From Komagataeibacter melomenusus (GTDB lineage Bacteria > Pseudomonadota > Alphaproteobacteria > Acetobacterales > Acetobacteraceae): a stretch of DNA of 64,000 bases. This document shows, in pieces, positions 53,902 through 63,961 of this stretch (its first letter is position 1; every line of letters starts with the position of its first letter). The translations under genes and the position numbers were made by a program. Under the pieces are notes generated by a model. That model saw only the letters and a program-made list of their open reading frames with translations. It searched no databases and had not been told where the DNA came from. The stretch spans positions 1 through 64,000 of the forward strand of contig NZ_JABJWC010000012.1 of assembly GCF_013155395.1 (NCBI RefSeq). The letters run 5' to 3'.

Positions 53902-55155
53902 TCAGGCAGGGTCAAAATGTTCGTCCGCCGCCATGATCGCGCGCATCAGCACGTTTGCACCTGCCACGATATCATCCGGTTCGGCATATTCCGCCTCATT
54001 GTGGCTCAGCCCGTCGCGGCAGGGAATGAAGATCATCGCCGTCGGGCAGATCCGGGCCATATAGGCCGCATCATGTCCCGCGCCGGAAATGATGTCGCGA
54101 TGGCTCAGCCCCGCCCTGGCCGCCGCATCGCGCACCATGCCGATACAGGCCGGGTCAAACGGCACGGAAGGCGAGCCCCAGCTTTCCTCGATCGAGAGTT
54201 CGATGCCTGCCTTGCCCGTAATCTCGGCCGCCCGCGCACGGAAATCGGCTTCCATCCTGTCGATTACGGCATCATCGGGGTGGCGCAGGTCCAGCGTCAT
54301 GCGCACTTCACCCGGCACCACGTTGCGGCTGCCCGGACTTGCATCAACGATGCCGATGGTTGTCTTGGCATCAGGCCCGTGCGCCGCCGCCACATCCGCG
54401 GCCAGCACCATCAGGCGGGCTGCCGCGAGCAGCGCATCGCGGCGCAGTTCCATCGGGGTGGTACCCGCATGAGCTTCCTGGCCAATCAGGGTCACGTCAA
54501 ACCACCGCATGCCCTGCACGCCTGTCACGACGCCAATGGTCTTGCCCTCGTTTTCCAGCACCGGCCCCTGTTCGATATGCAGTTCGAAATAGGCGGCAGG
54601 CGGGTGCGCACCACAGGGTTCATCGCCCCTGTAGCCAATCGCGAGCAGGGCATCCCCCAGGCGGACGCCATCGCGGTCGGCAAGGCCATAGGCCTGCTCA
54701 AGCGTAAAGACACCGCTAAAAACGCCTGATGCCGTCATGGCCGGGGCAAAGCGCGCCCCTTCCTCATTGGTCCAGTTGGCCAGTTCGATTGAGTGGCGCG
54801 GCACATACCCCGCCGCCCGGAAGGCCCGCAATACGGCCAGCCCCCCCAGCACGCCATAAATGCCATCATACCGGCCGCCCGTGGGCTGGGTATCAAGGTG
54901 GCTGCCCATCATCAGTGGTGGCAGGGCGGGATCGCTCCCCTCCAGGCGCAGGAACTGGCTGCCCATGGTATCGACCTTGAGGGAACAGCCAAGTGCCGCG
55001 CCCTGGGCTGCCAGCCAGTCACGGACAAGACGGTCCTCCGCCGACAGGGCCAGCCGGCGGATACCGCCCCGTGGGGTCGCGCCAAAACGGGCTGTATGGG
55101 CAATGTCCTCGTTCAGGCGGGGGCCATCAATCGTGATATTGGCATTCTTGTGCAT
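53902..55155 (-). CDS. M20-family N-carbamoyl amino acid hydrolase/allantoate amidohydrolase-like
   Basis: A 417-residue zinc amidohydrolase of the HyuC/AllC group. Metal ligands are visible in MGSHLDT and GGRYDG, the catalytic EE in WTNEEGARF, HIEQGPVLE and a late SHNEAEY histidine. Such enzymes release ammonia and carbon dioxide from N-carbamoyl or ureido compounds. It is the last gene of the long minus-strand cluster. The ATG at 55155 has AAGG at 8 bases; ATG 55173 is an alternative. No hydantoinase gene is present nearby. Confidence 0.88.
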   Translation of the reverse strand: MHKNANITIDGPRLNEDIAHTARFGATPRGGIRRLALSAEDRLVRDWLAAQGAALGCSLKVDTMGSQFLRLEGSDPALPPLMMGSHLDTQPTGGRYDGIYGVLGGLAVLRAFRAAGYVPRHSIELANWTNEEGARFAPAMTASGVFSGVFTLEQAYGLADRDGVRLGDALLAIGYRGDEPCGAHPPAAYFELHIEQGPVLENEGKTIGVVTGVQGMRWFDVTLIGQEAHAGTTPMELRRDALLAAARLMVLAADVAAAHGPDAKTTIGIVDASPGSRNVVPGEVRMTLDLRHPDDAVIDRMEADFRARAAEITGKAGIELSIEESWGSPSVPFDPACIGMVRDAAARAGLSHRDIISGAGHDAAYMARICPTAMIFIPCRDGLSHNEAEYAEPDDIVAGANVLMRAIMAADEHFDPA

Positions 55156-55236
55156 CTGACTAACCTTTTTCATGGTCCTGTGCTGGTGGGTGGGCCGTGG
55201 CCATCCGCATCGTATCAGCCCGCCTGCCCCTTGCGG

Positions 55237-56325
55237 TTACGCGGTTGCGAAGGTCAGCATCCTGTTGCGCAGGGTGTCCTGCAGGGCATCAAGCCGGGCC
55301 AGGCCCTGCCAGGCAATGGCCTGGTTGCGCGTGATGTATGCGGCATCGGCGGGATTACGGCTCGCCCGCCATGAACTGATGCCCAGCGACATGACCAGCC
55401 GCGCGCCCATCATGGCGGGCAGGCACGCCAGTTCCGCCCGTGTCAGCGCAATGGCCTGGCAATAGCCGGAAAGAATGGCCATGAACTGCTCCAGCGGCTG
55501 CGTGCCGCTCCCCATCACGTACGAGGCGGCAATTGCAAGATCCTGCACGCGCGGGGCGCGGATCACATCGCCAAAGTCGATCACTCCCTCGATGGCCTGA
55601 TCGCTGCACAGGATATTATGAACATTGAAGTCATTATGGATCACCTGCGCGGGCAGGTCCGCCATGACAGGCTGCACCTGCTGCTCGAAGGCCGCCAGCG
55701 CCGCACTGGCCAGCGCTCTTTGCGCCCCGGTGGGGAAATAACGGATGAAATTGCGCATATAGGCCGCATTGCGCAAATTCCATAAAAGCGCATGTGACTG
55801 CGCCGGGTGATGAAAACCCGCCAGCACCTGGTCCAGCCGCCCCAGCATCCCCCCGATGGAGGCGCATAGCGGCACCGTGGCCGGCCGGTTGCCCAGGGGC
55901 GTGCCGGGCAGGAAGGTCACCATCCGCACGATGCGCGCCTCCCCCGCGCCATCACGCCACACGGCATGCGGCACGGATGGGGCCAGCAGTTCCGGCACGG
56001 CCAGCGTCGGGTCTTCCGCCCTGAGATAGCGCAGGACACTGTCCTGCAGGTCGAGCATCTCCTCCTGTTCGGCACAGTGCGCGATTTTCAGCACGTAATC
56101 CCCGCCCTGCGCGGTACGGAGGCGGAAATTCCTGTCGCGCTCGCCCGGCAGGCGCGACACCTTGCCCGTCACGGCGAACATGTCATGCGCGATCCGGGTT
56201 GCGTCCTCCACCGATACGGGCCGCGATGGCTGTTCAAGCAGGAGCAGGGCCTTTTCAAAATTGGCCCCGGCTTTCTCCATGCCGGTGGAAGAGACAGGCA
56301 TGCCCATCGGATGCCCCCCGTTCAC
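55237..56325 (-). CDS. APH-like phosphotransferase (kinase)
   Basis: A 362-residue protein of the aminoglycoside phosphotransferase/choline-kinase fold. The Brenner motif VIHNDFNVHNIL and the metal-binding GVIDFGD motif are intact. Small-molecule kinases of this group phosphorylate choline, homoserine, hydroxylysine and similar amino alcohols. Here it sits between an aldehyde dehydrogenase and a carbamoyl hydrolase, suggesting a metabolic role rather than drug resistance. GTG 56325 overlaps the upstream stop by GTGA; ATG 56307 behind GGGGGG is an alternative. Confidence 0.8.
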   Translation of the reverse strand: MNGGHPMGMPVSSTGMEKAGANFEKALLLLEQPSRPVSVEDATRIAHDMFAVTGKVSRLPGERDRNFRLRTAQGGDYVLKIAHCAEQEEMLDLQDSVLRYLRAEDPTLAVPELLAPSVPHAVWRDGAGEARIVRMVTFLPGTPLGNRPATVPLCASIGGMLGRLDQVLAGFHHPAQSHALLWNLRNAAYMRNFIRYFPTGAQRALASAALAAFEQQVQPVMADLPAQVIHNDFNVHNILCSDQAIEGVIDFGDVIRAPRVQDLAIAASYVMGSGTQPLEQFMAILSGYCQAIALTRAELACLPAMMGARLVMSLGISSWRASRNPADAAYITRNQAIAWQGLARLDALQDTLRNRMLTFATA

Positions 56326-57767
56326 ATATAATCCATTGATGTCACCAGACGGGTATCGAGGTAGGCGTCAAGCGCCTCCGACCCGCCTTCCGAGCCATAA
56401 CCGGAATCACCGATCCCGCCAAAGGGAATTTCCGGTAGCGACAGGCCGATATGGTTGATGGTCAGCATGCCCGTGCGCACACCATCACGCAGGCGGGCCG
56501 CAACCGCGCCCGACCCCGTAAAGGCATAGGCCGCCAGCCCGTAGGGCAGGCGATTGGCCTCGGCAATCGCCTCATCCAGCGTCTCAAAGGGGCAGAGCAG
56601 CGAGATCGGGCCAAAGGGTTCCTCGTTCATGATGCGCATATCAGCCTTCAGCCCCGTCAGCACGGTCGGGGCATAGAAATAGCCCGGCCCGGCAAGGCGG
56701 TGGCCGCCGGTTTCCACCCTTGCGCCCCTGTCGCGCGCCTCATTGACCAGGCCCTCGATCGCTTCAAGCCGCCGCTGGCTGACCACGGGACCCATCTGCG
56801 TGCCGGGGCGCTGGCCATTGCCCACCACAAGCGCCTGCATATGGGCAACATAGGCCGCCCGGAATGCCTCAAAGACCCCTTCTTCGATCAGGAACCGCGT
56901 GGGCGAGACACAGACCTGCCCGGCATTGCGGATCTTGGCTGCGGCAAGCAGGGAGACCGCACGCCCGATATCGGCATCCGCCGTGACAATGACCGGGCCA
57001 TGGCCGCCAAGTTCCATGGTCACCCGCTTCATGTGCGCGCCCGCAAGGGATGCCAGGATCTTGCCAACCGCCGTCGACCCCGTAAAGGTGACCTTGCGGA
57101 TGATATCATCGGCGATCAGCGTTTCCGAGATTTCGGCAGGCGTGCCATATACCAGCCCGATCACCCCGGCAGGCACGCCCGCATCGGCAAAGGCGCGGAT
57201 CAGCATGGCGGGCGAGGCCGGGGTCTCCTCCGGGGCCTTGACGATGATGGAACACCCGGTGGCCAGGGCCGCGCTGACCTTGCGCACGACCTGGTTGACC
57301 GGAAAATTCCATGGGCAGAATGCGGCAACCGGACCAACCGGCGTGCGGATGACAGACTGCGTGACCCCCATGAGGCGCGCGGGCACGAGGCGCCCGTAGG
57401 CACGCCGCCCCTCTTCCGCCATCCAGTCGATTATATCGGCGGCGGCGGCCATTTCGGCACGCGCCTCCGCCACGGGCTTGCCCTGTTCGCGCGACATGTA
57501 GCCTGCCGCCTCTTCCGCGCGCTCACGCACCAGCACGGCGGCCCGGCGCATGATCTGGTAGCGCTGGAAGGCAGGCGTAGCGCTCCATACGGCAAAGCCA
57601 CGCCGCGCCGCAGCAAGCGCCTGCGCCAGTTCGGGCTGCCCCGCATGGGCCACCGTGCCGATCACCTGTGCGGTGGCGGGGTCGAGCACGTCAAGCGTCC
57701 GCCCGTCGCTGGCCGCCTGCCACTGGCCATCAATGAACAACAGGGTATCGGGATAGGACATCATCAT
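56322..57767 (-). CDS. NAD(P)-dependent aldehyde dehydrogenase (succinate-semialdehyde type)
   Basis: A 481-residue enzyme of normal family length. The catalytic cysteine is in NAGQVCVSPTRF, the general-base glutamate in TMELGGHGPVI, and the cofactor motif FTGSTAVGK is intact. Sequence is closest in character to succinate-semialdehyde dehydrogenases. It likely oxidises an aldehyde formed during breakdown of the cluster's substrate. It starts at ATG 57767; the open frame upstream to 57821 lacks family character. Confidence 0.88.
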   Translation of the reverse strand: MMMSYPDTLLFIDGQWQAASDGRTLDVLDPATAQVIGTVAHAGQPELAQALAAARRGFAVWSATPAFQRYQIMRRAAVLVRERAEEAAGYMSREQGKPVAEARAEMAAAADIIDWMAEEGRRAYGRLVPARLMGVTQSVIRTPVGPVAAFCPWNFPVNQVVRKVSAALATGCSIIVKAPEETPASPAMLIRAFADAGVPAGVIGLVYGTPAEISETLIADDIIRKVTFTGSTAVGKILASLAGAHMKRVTMELGGHGPVIVTADADIGRAVSLLAAAKIRNAGQVCVSPTRFLIEEGVFEAFRAAYVAHMQALVVGNGQRPGTQMGPVVSQRRLEAIEGLVNEARDRGARVETGGHRLAGPGYFYAPTVLTGLKADMRIMNEEPFGPISLLCPFETLDEAIAEANRLPYGLAAYAFTGSGAVAARLRDGVRTGMLTINHIGLSLPEIPFGGIGDSGYGSEGGSEALDAYLDTRLVTSMDYM

Positions 57768-57861
57768 GTTTCTCTTGCGGAAATATCGACACAGGCGTGG
57801 CAGGGGCACCGCACCACACAAGGCGCGGCCGCAGCATCATGGCGCTGCGGCCGCGTGCGGA

Positions 57862-59283
57862 TCAGCCTTTGCGCATGGCCTTTTCAAAGACTGCTGACGG
57901 GTCGGGGCGGGCCTCGGCCAGCAGGCCTTCGAGTGTCATGCTCAGGCGCAGCACGCCGATATCATCATTGATACGCCCCCCGATCTGGATGCCCACCGGC
58001 AGCCCACCCGAAGAATAACCCGCCGGCAGCGACGCGGCAGGCTGGCCGGTCATGTTGTACAGCAGCGAGAACCCGGCCCATTCCAGCCAGTCCGGCCAGC
58101 TGTCATCGGGCACCGTCAGCCCCGCCTTGAGCGGCAGGATGGAAACGGTGGGCGAGATGACAAAGTCAACCGTTGCATGCTGGCGCGCGCATTCCTGGCG
58201 GTAGGCCAGCCGCGCCATCATCGCATCAACATAGTCCCCGGTGGGGATATGCGCGCCACGGTCGCCCCAGCCACGGAATTCGGGGTCGAGCAGGTCGCGC
58301 TCGGCCGGGCTCAGGCGGCGCTGGGACTGCCATGCCCCCACCTGCCACAAGGTGCGATAGGTTGGCCGCCAGTCCTCCATGGGGGCCAGCGGCACCAGTA
58401 CGGCGCCAGCCGCCTCGATGCGCGCGATGGCGGCACGATAGACCGCAGCCACCTCCGGATCGACCTTCATGAAGCCGAAATCTTCCGTCACCCCGATGCG
58501 CAGCCCTGCCAGTGGCAGCGGCGTAATGGGAAAATCCGCGGCCGGGAGCGGATCGGTGGTGAAGGGGTCCATCGGGTGGCGCCCTTCAATCACCGAGAAC
58601 ATCAGGCCTGCATCCGCCACCGTGCGGGTAATCGGGCCAAAATGCGCCATGTCGGAATAATGCGGGCCAATGGGGTACATCGGCACGCGGCCAAATGTCG
58701 CCTTCAGGCCAAACACGCCGCTGAAGCTGGCCGGAACGCGGATGGAGCCGCCGCCATCGCTGCCCAGCGCCAGCGGGCCGCACCCGGCACTGATGGAGGC
58801 GCCCGCCCCGCCACTGCTGCCGCCGGGCGTATGGTCGGTATTGTGCGGGTTGCGGGTGATGCCGGTCAGCGGGCTGTCGGTAACCGCCTTCCACCCGCCC
58901 TCGCACGTGGTGGTGGAGGCAAACAGCACGGCGCCCGCCCCGCGCAGCCGCTCGACAGAGGGGGAATCCTGTGTTGCGGGCGGGTTATGTTCGGCCAGGC
59001 GCGAACCACGGGCAAAGCGCCAGCCTTTCACCATGGCCGTATCCTTGATGGAAACCGGCACGCCTTCCAGCGCGCGCGTGGGCAGGCCGGCCATCCAGCT
59101 CCGCTCTGCCGCGACGGCGGTGGCAAGGGCGCGTTCGGGATCAAGGCCGCAAAACGCATTCAGCACCGGCTGCACCGCCTCGGAACGGGCGATGACATCA
59201 CGGATCACCTCTACCGGTGAGAGTTTCCGCGCCGCATACAGCGAGAGAAGCTCAACAGCCGATAGTTCACATAATTCAGTCAT
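57862..59283 (-). CDS. Amidase signature family enzyme
   Basis: A 473-residue amidase. The Ser-cisSer-Lys triad is recognisable: lysine in VPVSIKDTA, cis-serine in GGSSGGAG and the nucleophile in GSDGGGSIRVPA. Amidase-signature enzymes hydrolyse amides or ureido bonds to acid and ammonia. It pairs with a second amidase gene 229 bases upstream. The ATG at 59283 follows GAG; ATG 59292 is an alternative. Confidence 0.88.
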   Translation of the reverse strand: MTELCELSAVELLSLYAARKLSPVEVIRDVIARSEAVQPVLNAFCGLDPERALATAVAAERSWMAGLPTRALEGVPVSIKDTAMVKGWRFARGSRLAEHNPPATQDSPSVERLRGAGAVLFASTTTCEGGWKAVTDSPLTGITRNPHNTDHTPGGSSGGAGASISAGCGPLALGSDGGGSIRVPASFSGVFGLKATFGRVPMYPIGPHYSDMAHFGPITRTVADAGLMFSVIEGRHPMDPFTTDPLPAADFPITPLPLAGLRIGVTEDFGFMKVDPEVAAVYRAAIARIEAAGAVLVPLAPMEDWRPTYRTLWQVGAWQSQRRLSPAERDLLDPEFRGWGDRGAHIPTGDYVDAMMARLAYRQECARQHATVDFVISPTVSILPLKAGLTVPDDSWPDWLEWAGFSLLYNMTGQPAASLPAGYSSGGLPVGIQIGGRINDDIGVLRLSMTLEGLLAEARPDPSAVFEKAMRKG

Positions 59284-59511
59284 GGAAATCATCTCTGCTT
59301 CTTGATGTGCTCCCGAGCGGGAACACGTACACCGGGGCCGATCACCACGCGATCCACCATGGACCGGCCAGACAAACACGATATGAAAAAAACGGCTTCA
59401 ACCGGGGGGCGGGAGCGCCAGCACTGGCGGCCACCCCGCAGGGTCATTGCAATGCCGTTTCATCCTGATGCGCCGGGTCAGGCGGATTTGTGAAATGGCA
59501 TGGGCATGTCA

Positions 59512-60945
59512 TCATGTTTTCTCCCTGTGTATTCCAGATCGTTTCAGGTCAGGCCGCAGCGCGCTCCATGGCCTGGCCTCCTCCCACGCAGCGCAGGCCT
59601 GGAGCACGCCCAGGTCATCAAAACGGCGGCCGACAATCTGTAGCCCCACGGGCAGGTTATCCGCGCCAAAGCCACAGGGCACGCTGGCGGCAGGGTTACC
59701 CGCCCAGTTGAAGGGGTAGGAAAACTCCGCCCAGCCCAGCCAGTCCCAGTCATGTCGTGGCCATGTATCGGGCTGGAGTTGCGTGGCGGGGAATGCCGTC
59801 ACGCTGACGGCGGGGGTGAGCAGGAAGTCCCACTGGGTAAAGAACTGATGGATCTCGACCGCGTAGGCAAAGCGCCGTTCGCGTGCGAGGGTAAATTCCT
59901 GCATCGTGCGACCCTGCGTTTGCCTGATCATCGCCACCAGGCCGGGGTCCATCAGCGATTCCCACTCCGGCAGGAGCGTGCATTTTGCGCTGTAGGTGGC
60001 AGGCCAGAAAAAACGCGCCAGTTCTGGCCCTTTCGGCCCCCAGCCCGGCGTAACTTCCTCGACCGTGGCCCCCATGGCCTCGAACACGCCAACCGCCGCC
60101 GCAACGGCCTGCGCCACATCAGGATCGACACGGGCATGGCCAAGATCGGGACTATAGGCGATCCGGCGCCCCTTGAGCGGGGCGGACAGCAAACTCGAAT
60201 AGGCCAGCGGCGCGGCCTCGAGGGAGGTATAATCCCACGGATGCGGGCCACTCATCGCCTCGAGCATCAGGGCTGCATCCTTTACCGTACGCGTCAGCGG
60301 CCCCATATGCGTTGCAAGGTCATTATTGCTGATGGGCCAGTTCGGTATCCGGCCATGGGTCGGCTTCATGCCAAATACCCCGCAGAAATGCGCGGGCATG
60401 CGGATGGAACCGGCCCCGTCGCCGCCCTGGTGCAGGGGGCCATACCCTGCCGCAGCCGCAGCCCCCGCCCCGGCCGAGGAGGCGCCCGCATTGTATCCCG
60501 CCTTCCACGGGTTGCTGGTCACGCCGGTGAGCGGACTCTGGCTGACACCCTTCCAGCCGAACTCCGGCACCGTCGTCTTGCCCAGCATTACCGTTCCGGC
60601 CTCATGCAGGCGCGTGACGCATGGGGCATCCACGGTGGGTACATTGTCCTTGCGCGACCATGAACCGTAGCGGGTCGGGATGTACGCGGTTTCCTGAAGG
60701 TCCTTGATGGTGACCGGCACGCCCTCAAGCCTGCGGGCGGTGCCAGCCCGGTAGGCCGCCTCCGCCCGGCGGGCACTGTCCATGGCCTGCCGGGCGGTTA
60801 CCTCGGCCATGGCGTTGATGCCTGGTTCCGTGGCCTCGATATGGCGCAGGACCGCGGCCGTCACCTCAACGGGGGAGAGGCGGCCACTGCCGTAATGCGC
60901 TGTCAGTTCGGTGGCGGACATGAAGCCGATTTCTTCGTCAGACAT
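59512..60945 (-). CDS. Amidase signature family enzyme, variant
   Basis: A 477-residue amidase, related to its neighbour but with a changed loop: the glycine-rich motif reads GASSAGAG rather than GGSSGG. The lysine in VPVTIKDLQ and the nucleophile region GGDGAGSIRMPA are present, so activity is expected. The pair may act on two successive amide bonds or on two related substrates. The start ATG is 42 bases beyond the stop of the DUF3311 gene. Confidence 0.85.
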   Translation of the reverse strand: MSDEEIGFMSATELTAHYGSGRLSPVEVTAAVLRHIEATEPGINAMAEVTARQAMDSARRAEAAYRAGTARRLEGVPVTIKDLQETAYIPTRYGSWSRKDNVPTVDAPCVTRLHEAGTVMLGKTTVPEFGWKGVSQSPLTGVTSNPWKAGYNAGASSAGAGAAAAAGYGPLHQGGDGAGSIRMPAHFCGVFGMKPTHGRIPNWPISNNDLATHMGPLTRTVKDAALMLEAMSGPHPWDYTSLEAAPLAYSSLLSAPLKGRRIAYSPDLGHARVDPDVAQAVAAAVGVFEAMGATVEEVTPGWGPKGPELARFFWPATYSAKCTLLPEWESLMDPGLVAMIRQTQGRTMQEFTLARERRFAYAVEIHQFFTQWDFLLTPAVSVTAFPATQLQPDTWPRHDWDWLGWAEFSYPFNWAGNPAASVPCGFGADNLPVGLQIVGRRFDDLGVLQACAAWEEARPWSALRPDLKRSGIHREKT

Positions 60946-60986
60946 GTCTCATTGTCCCCACCTGCTGGCCATAGGGGTGTGTTCCA

Positions 60987-61190
60987 TCATTCGGGGTGAT
61001 GCCTGCGATCGAACAGGACCCAGCACAGGCCAAGGCAGCCTGATGTGAGAAAGAACCATGCAAAGATCCAGACCATGAAGAAAGGGAGGCCAGCCACATC
61101 AATCCCGACCTTGTCAATCACGGGAAACAGCAGGTCGATCATGACCATGGGGATGACAAGTCCAATAACAAAGCTGCTTTTTGAAGGCAT
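60987..61190 (-). CDS. DUF3311-like small membrane protein
   Basis: A 67-residue protein with two hydrophobic spans (about 8-28 and 34-57) and a basic end RRHHPE. Length and pattern (FPVIDKVGIDVAGLPFFMVW) fit DUF3311, proteins usually encoded next to a sodium:solute symporter. No such symporter gene is present here. ATG 61190 is used; the open frame to 61451 lies over the receptor gene end. Confidence 0.65.
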   Translation of the reverse strand: MPSKSSFVIGLVIPMVMIDLLFPVIDKVGIDVAGLPFFMVWIFAWFFLTSGCLGLCWVLFDRRHHPE

Positions 61191-61296
61191 TGGGCGCTCA
61201 CTTTCATGTAAAGGGGAGCCGGAACCAAAATGACTGGCTGCGGCAGGCGTGTCCCTACCCCTGCCACAGCCCCCATATGGCCAGATGCGCGCGACA

Positions 61297-63762
61297 TCAG
61301 AACCCGACTGTAAGCGCGCCGGACATCGCAAAGCCACCACCAATATTGTAGCCAGGCTGGCCTGCTGCGATCCACTGCCCGTTTGCCGCGCGGACACCCT
61401 TGGCCGTTGGCGTGAAGCTTGCCGCCTGGGCGTAATACAGGTTGTTGCCAATATTCATGAAATTGAGCTGGAACTGCGGCTTGTAGACCATGAACTTGTC
61501 GATACGGACATTGTGCAGCCGGTAGCCAAGCGTGATGTCGGATGTCAGGTAGCCGGGAATGTCCTGGTCGTTCATGAAGGTGGTGTAGCGCTTGCCGATA
61601 TAGTTCAGCCCGAAATTGCCAAAGAACGTGCCATCATCATAGGAAAGGCCGACTGCCCCCGTAAATTCCGGCGTATTGACCGAACGTTTGCCACGCGTAT
61701 CAATATAGGTACCGTCGATCTGGAAGTTGTTGTCCGTTGTGGCATGGACGTAAGACCCCGAAAGATAGGGGCTGAAATGATGCCATGGCCGCAGGCCGAT
61801 TTCGAGCTGGGCGCCACGCACGGTTTCACCACCCATGTTGATCGGCGTGGTCACGAGCGAGCCGCCGGCTGAATAGGCGGTCGAGTTCACATCGTGATTG
61901 GTCAGGTTGTAGTTGAACAGTGATGCGGCAATATGCACCAGGCCGTTATGGCGGAAGCCGATTTCCTCGCCAATCGCGTATTCCGGCTTCAGGTTTTGCG
62001 GGTGCACGTCAATGGGGGAGGGGGATTTCGCGTCATACATGTCCAGATAGGCTTCGGTCCGGTCCGGCGCGCGGAAGCTGGTGGTGCCGTTGACGAAGAT
62101 CTGGTCATGCTTGGTGATATTGTAGCTGATGGCAACCTGGGGCAGCGGCTCCGCATAATTGCCGCCATTCTTGCGGTCGGGAATGCCGGGCAGGTCGTTT
62201 GTGGCCCAACGGTTGATCATGACTTCCTTGAAGCCTGCGGTCAGCTTGAGGCGGTCATTGAGCAGCGACAGCGTATCATCAAAATAGATGGAGACCTGCT
62301 GCTGGCGGAAAACGAGGTTCCACGGGCTGAGCGCCTGGCCGGCTGCATCCTTGATGCTGTATCGCCCCCAGGCATTGGCGGGCAGGCCATCGGGGCCGAC
62401 GGCGGCATAATTGGCGGGCTCCACCATATCAAGATAGGAATACATGGACCCGATGCGGAACAGGTTGTTCCTGTGCTTCCAGTCCAGATGCCCCATCAGG
62501 GCCAGCGTATGCTGGTGCTGCTCATCCACGACCTGTGTCGTATCGACCTTCGTGCCGTTGGCCAGCGTCACGGCCGTTGGCAGGTTGAGCGCGCCCACAT
62601 TCTGCGTGCCGAGATAGGCCTGTGAATCATTGATGTTTTCACCAAACCCGCTGTCCTTGTCCCAGTTGATGAAATAGGGCGTCACATGCAGGTTGAGTTC
62701 ATGGCCGAGGTTGAACTTCATCGGCGCCATGACCGCGATGGTCTTGTTCATCAGGCGGTTCATGCGATAATAGTCGGCGCTGCCGGGTGTATAGTTCGGG
62801 CTGAGGTAAAGCGCGGACGTGCCTTCCGCCTCGAACGCCGCCTTGGTGGGCGTTGCCGCACCGTTGGAGTTGATGCCGCTGGACGAATACTGCCCAAAAA
62901 TCATTTCCACGGCAACGCGGTTCCCCTGCCCCCATTCCTTGACCAGCTTGGCATCGACATGGTGGCGGTTGATGGAACCCGGCGTCTGCCAGAAATTGCT
63001 GAACATGTAGGAATAGGACATGAAGGCCCGGATGCCCGTATGCCCGATTTCGCCAGTATCGAAACGGACGAATTCCTTCTTCATGTGATAGCTGCCGTAG
63101 CTGCTCTCGATCATGCCGCCCCGATGGCTGGACGGATCGCGCAGGGTGACATCGACAGATGACCCCACGGCGTTATAGGACGGGCTCGTAATATCCGGCG
63201 ACCCCTGCGTGAGGGAAACCGAGGACATGTTCTCGGCATCTGGTGAACTGCCGATGGAGTCCGGCTGGTAATACACGCCATCGACCAGCGGCACGCCGTC
63301 AACGAGGTAGCCGATTTCACTCTGGTTCATGCCACGCACCACAAGGGCGCGCGATGTCAGGCCATAGGGGTCGGTACGGGCATAGGCCACACCCGGCATC
63401 ATGGCCACAAGGGCCTGCGGCGTTGTATTGGAACTCTGCTTGGCAATAAAATCGCGGGTTACCTCACTCCGTGCCTTGGGCACTGTCTGCACTGGCATGA
63501 GGCCACCGCCGGGGGTTGTGCCGGTCACGCCATTTGGCGTGCGGATGCCGGTGCTGACGTGAATGGTTTCCCCGTCCCCCCGGGCGGCAACGCCCGTGGG
63601 CCGGGTATCGGGTTGCGGTCGGGGGCCGACATGCACCCTGGCGGGCCGATTGCGGGCCGTGGCCGAAGGGGTGGCCGCTTGTGCATCGCTGTGCTCTGCC
63701 GCAATCAGGCCCGACAGGACGGTCGTAGACAACACAAGAGCACCGAAGGAACAAAATCGCAT
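61297..63762 (-). CDS. TonB-dependent outer-membrane receptor, paralogue of the one at 39878
   Basis: An 821-residue receptor. A signal peptide (about 1-29) precedes a segment GVTGTTPGGGLMPVQTVPKARS that closely matches the receptor at 39878-42361. The plug contains SRALVVRGMNQSEIGYLVDG, and the barrel ends in SGALTVGF. It leads the minus-strand cluster of amidases, aldehyde dehydrogenase, kinase and carbamoyl hydrolase and probably imports their substrate. GGGAG precedes the ATG. Confidence 0.88.
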   Translation of the reverse strand: MRFCSFGALVLSTTVLSGLIAAEHSDAQAATPSATARNRPARVHVGPRPQPDTRPTGVAARGDGETIHVSTGIRTPNGVTGTTPGGGLMPVQTVPKARSEVTRDFIAKQSSNTTPQALVAMMPGVAYARTDPYGLTSRALVVRGMNQSEIGYLVDGVPLVDGVYYQPDSIGSSPDAENMSSVSLTQGSPDITSPSYNAVGSSVDVTLRDPSSHRGGMIESSYGSYHMKKEFVRFDTGEIGHTGIRAFMSYSYMFSNFWQTPGSINRHHVDAKLVKEWGQGNRVAVEMIFGQYSSSGINSNGAATPTKAAFEAEGTSALYLSPNYTPGSADYYRMNRLMNKTIAVMAPMKFNLGHELNLHVTPYFINWDKDSGFGENINDSQAYLGTQNVGALNLPTAVTLANGTKVDTTQVVDEQHQHTLALMGHLDWKHRNNLFRIGSMYSYLDMVEPANYAAVGPDGLPANAWGRYSIKDAAGQALSPWNLVFRQQQVSIYFDDTLSLLNDRLKLTAGFKEVMINRWATNDLPGIPDRKNGGNYAEPLPQVAISYNITKHDQIFVNGTTSFRAPDRTEAYLDMYDAKSPSPIDVHPQNLKPEYAIGEEIGFRHNGLVHIAASLFNYNLTNHDVNSTAYSAGGSLVTTPINMGGETVRGAQLEIGLRPWHHFSPYLSGSYVHATTDNNFQIDGTYIDTRGKRSVNTPEFTGAVGLSYDDGTFFGNFGLNYIGKRYTTFMNDQDIPGYLTSDITLGYRLHNVRIDKFMVYKPQFQLNFMNIGNNLYYAQAASFTPTAKGVRAANGQWIAAGQPGYNIGGGFAMSGALTVGF

Positions 63763-63941
63763 TCATATTCTCCCTGTCGTCCCGTTCGGGAAGAAACTGA
63801 TGGCATAAATAAAAAGATGAAGACCGGGCAGGAACCAGGGGGCTCCTGCATTCTCGATGAGAACGCCGTAACGACATTTAATTATTATTACGTAACGTTT
63901 TTCAAGCGATAAATGTCCATTGTTTTAATGTTTCCTCTTGC

Positions 63942-63961
63942 ATTGATATTTTTGCATCAAT
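63942..63961. promoter_or_regulatory. Dyad upstream of the TonB receptor operon
   Basis: ATTGAT (63942-63947) and ATCAAT (63956-63961) form a short inverted repeat 180 bases upstream of the receptor start, inside an AT-rich region. It may be an operator; it does not match the GntR-type palindrome found at 38879. Confidence 0.3.

Noticed and set aside
53890-53915. Inverted repeat at the end of the M20 hydrolase gene as a terminator
   Set aside because: The arms overlap the coding end and no T-run follows; too weak to call.
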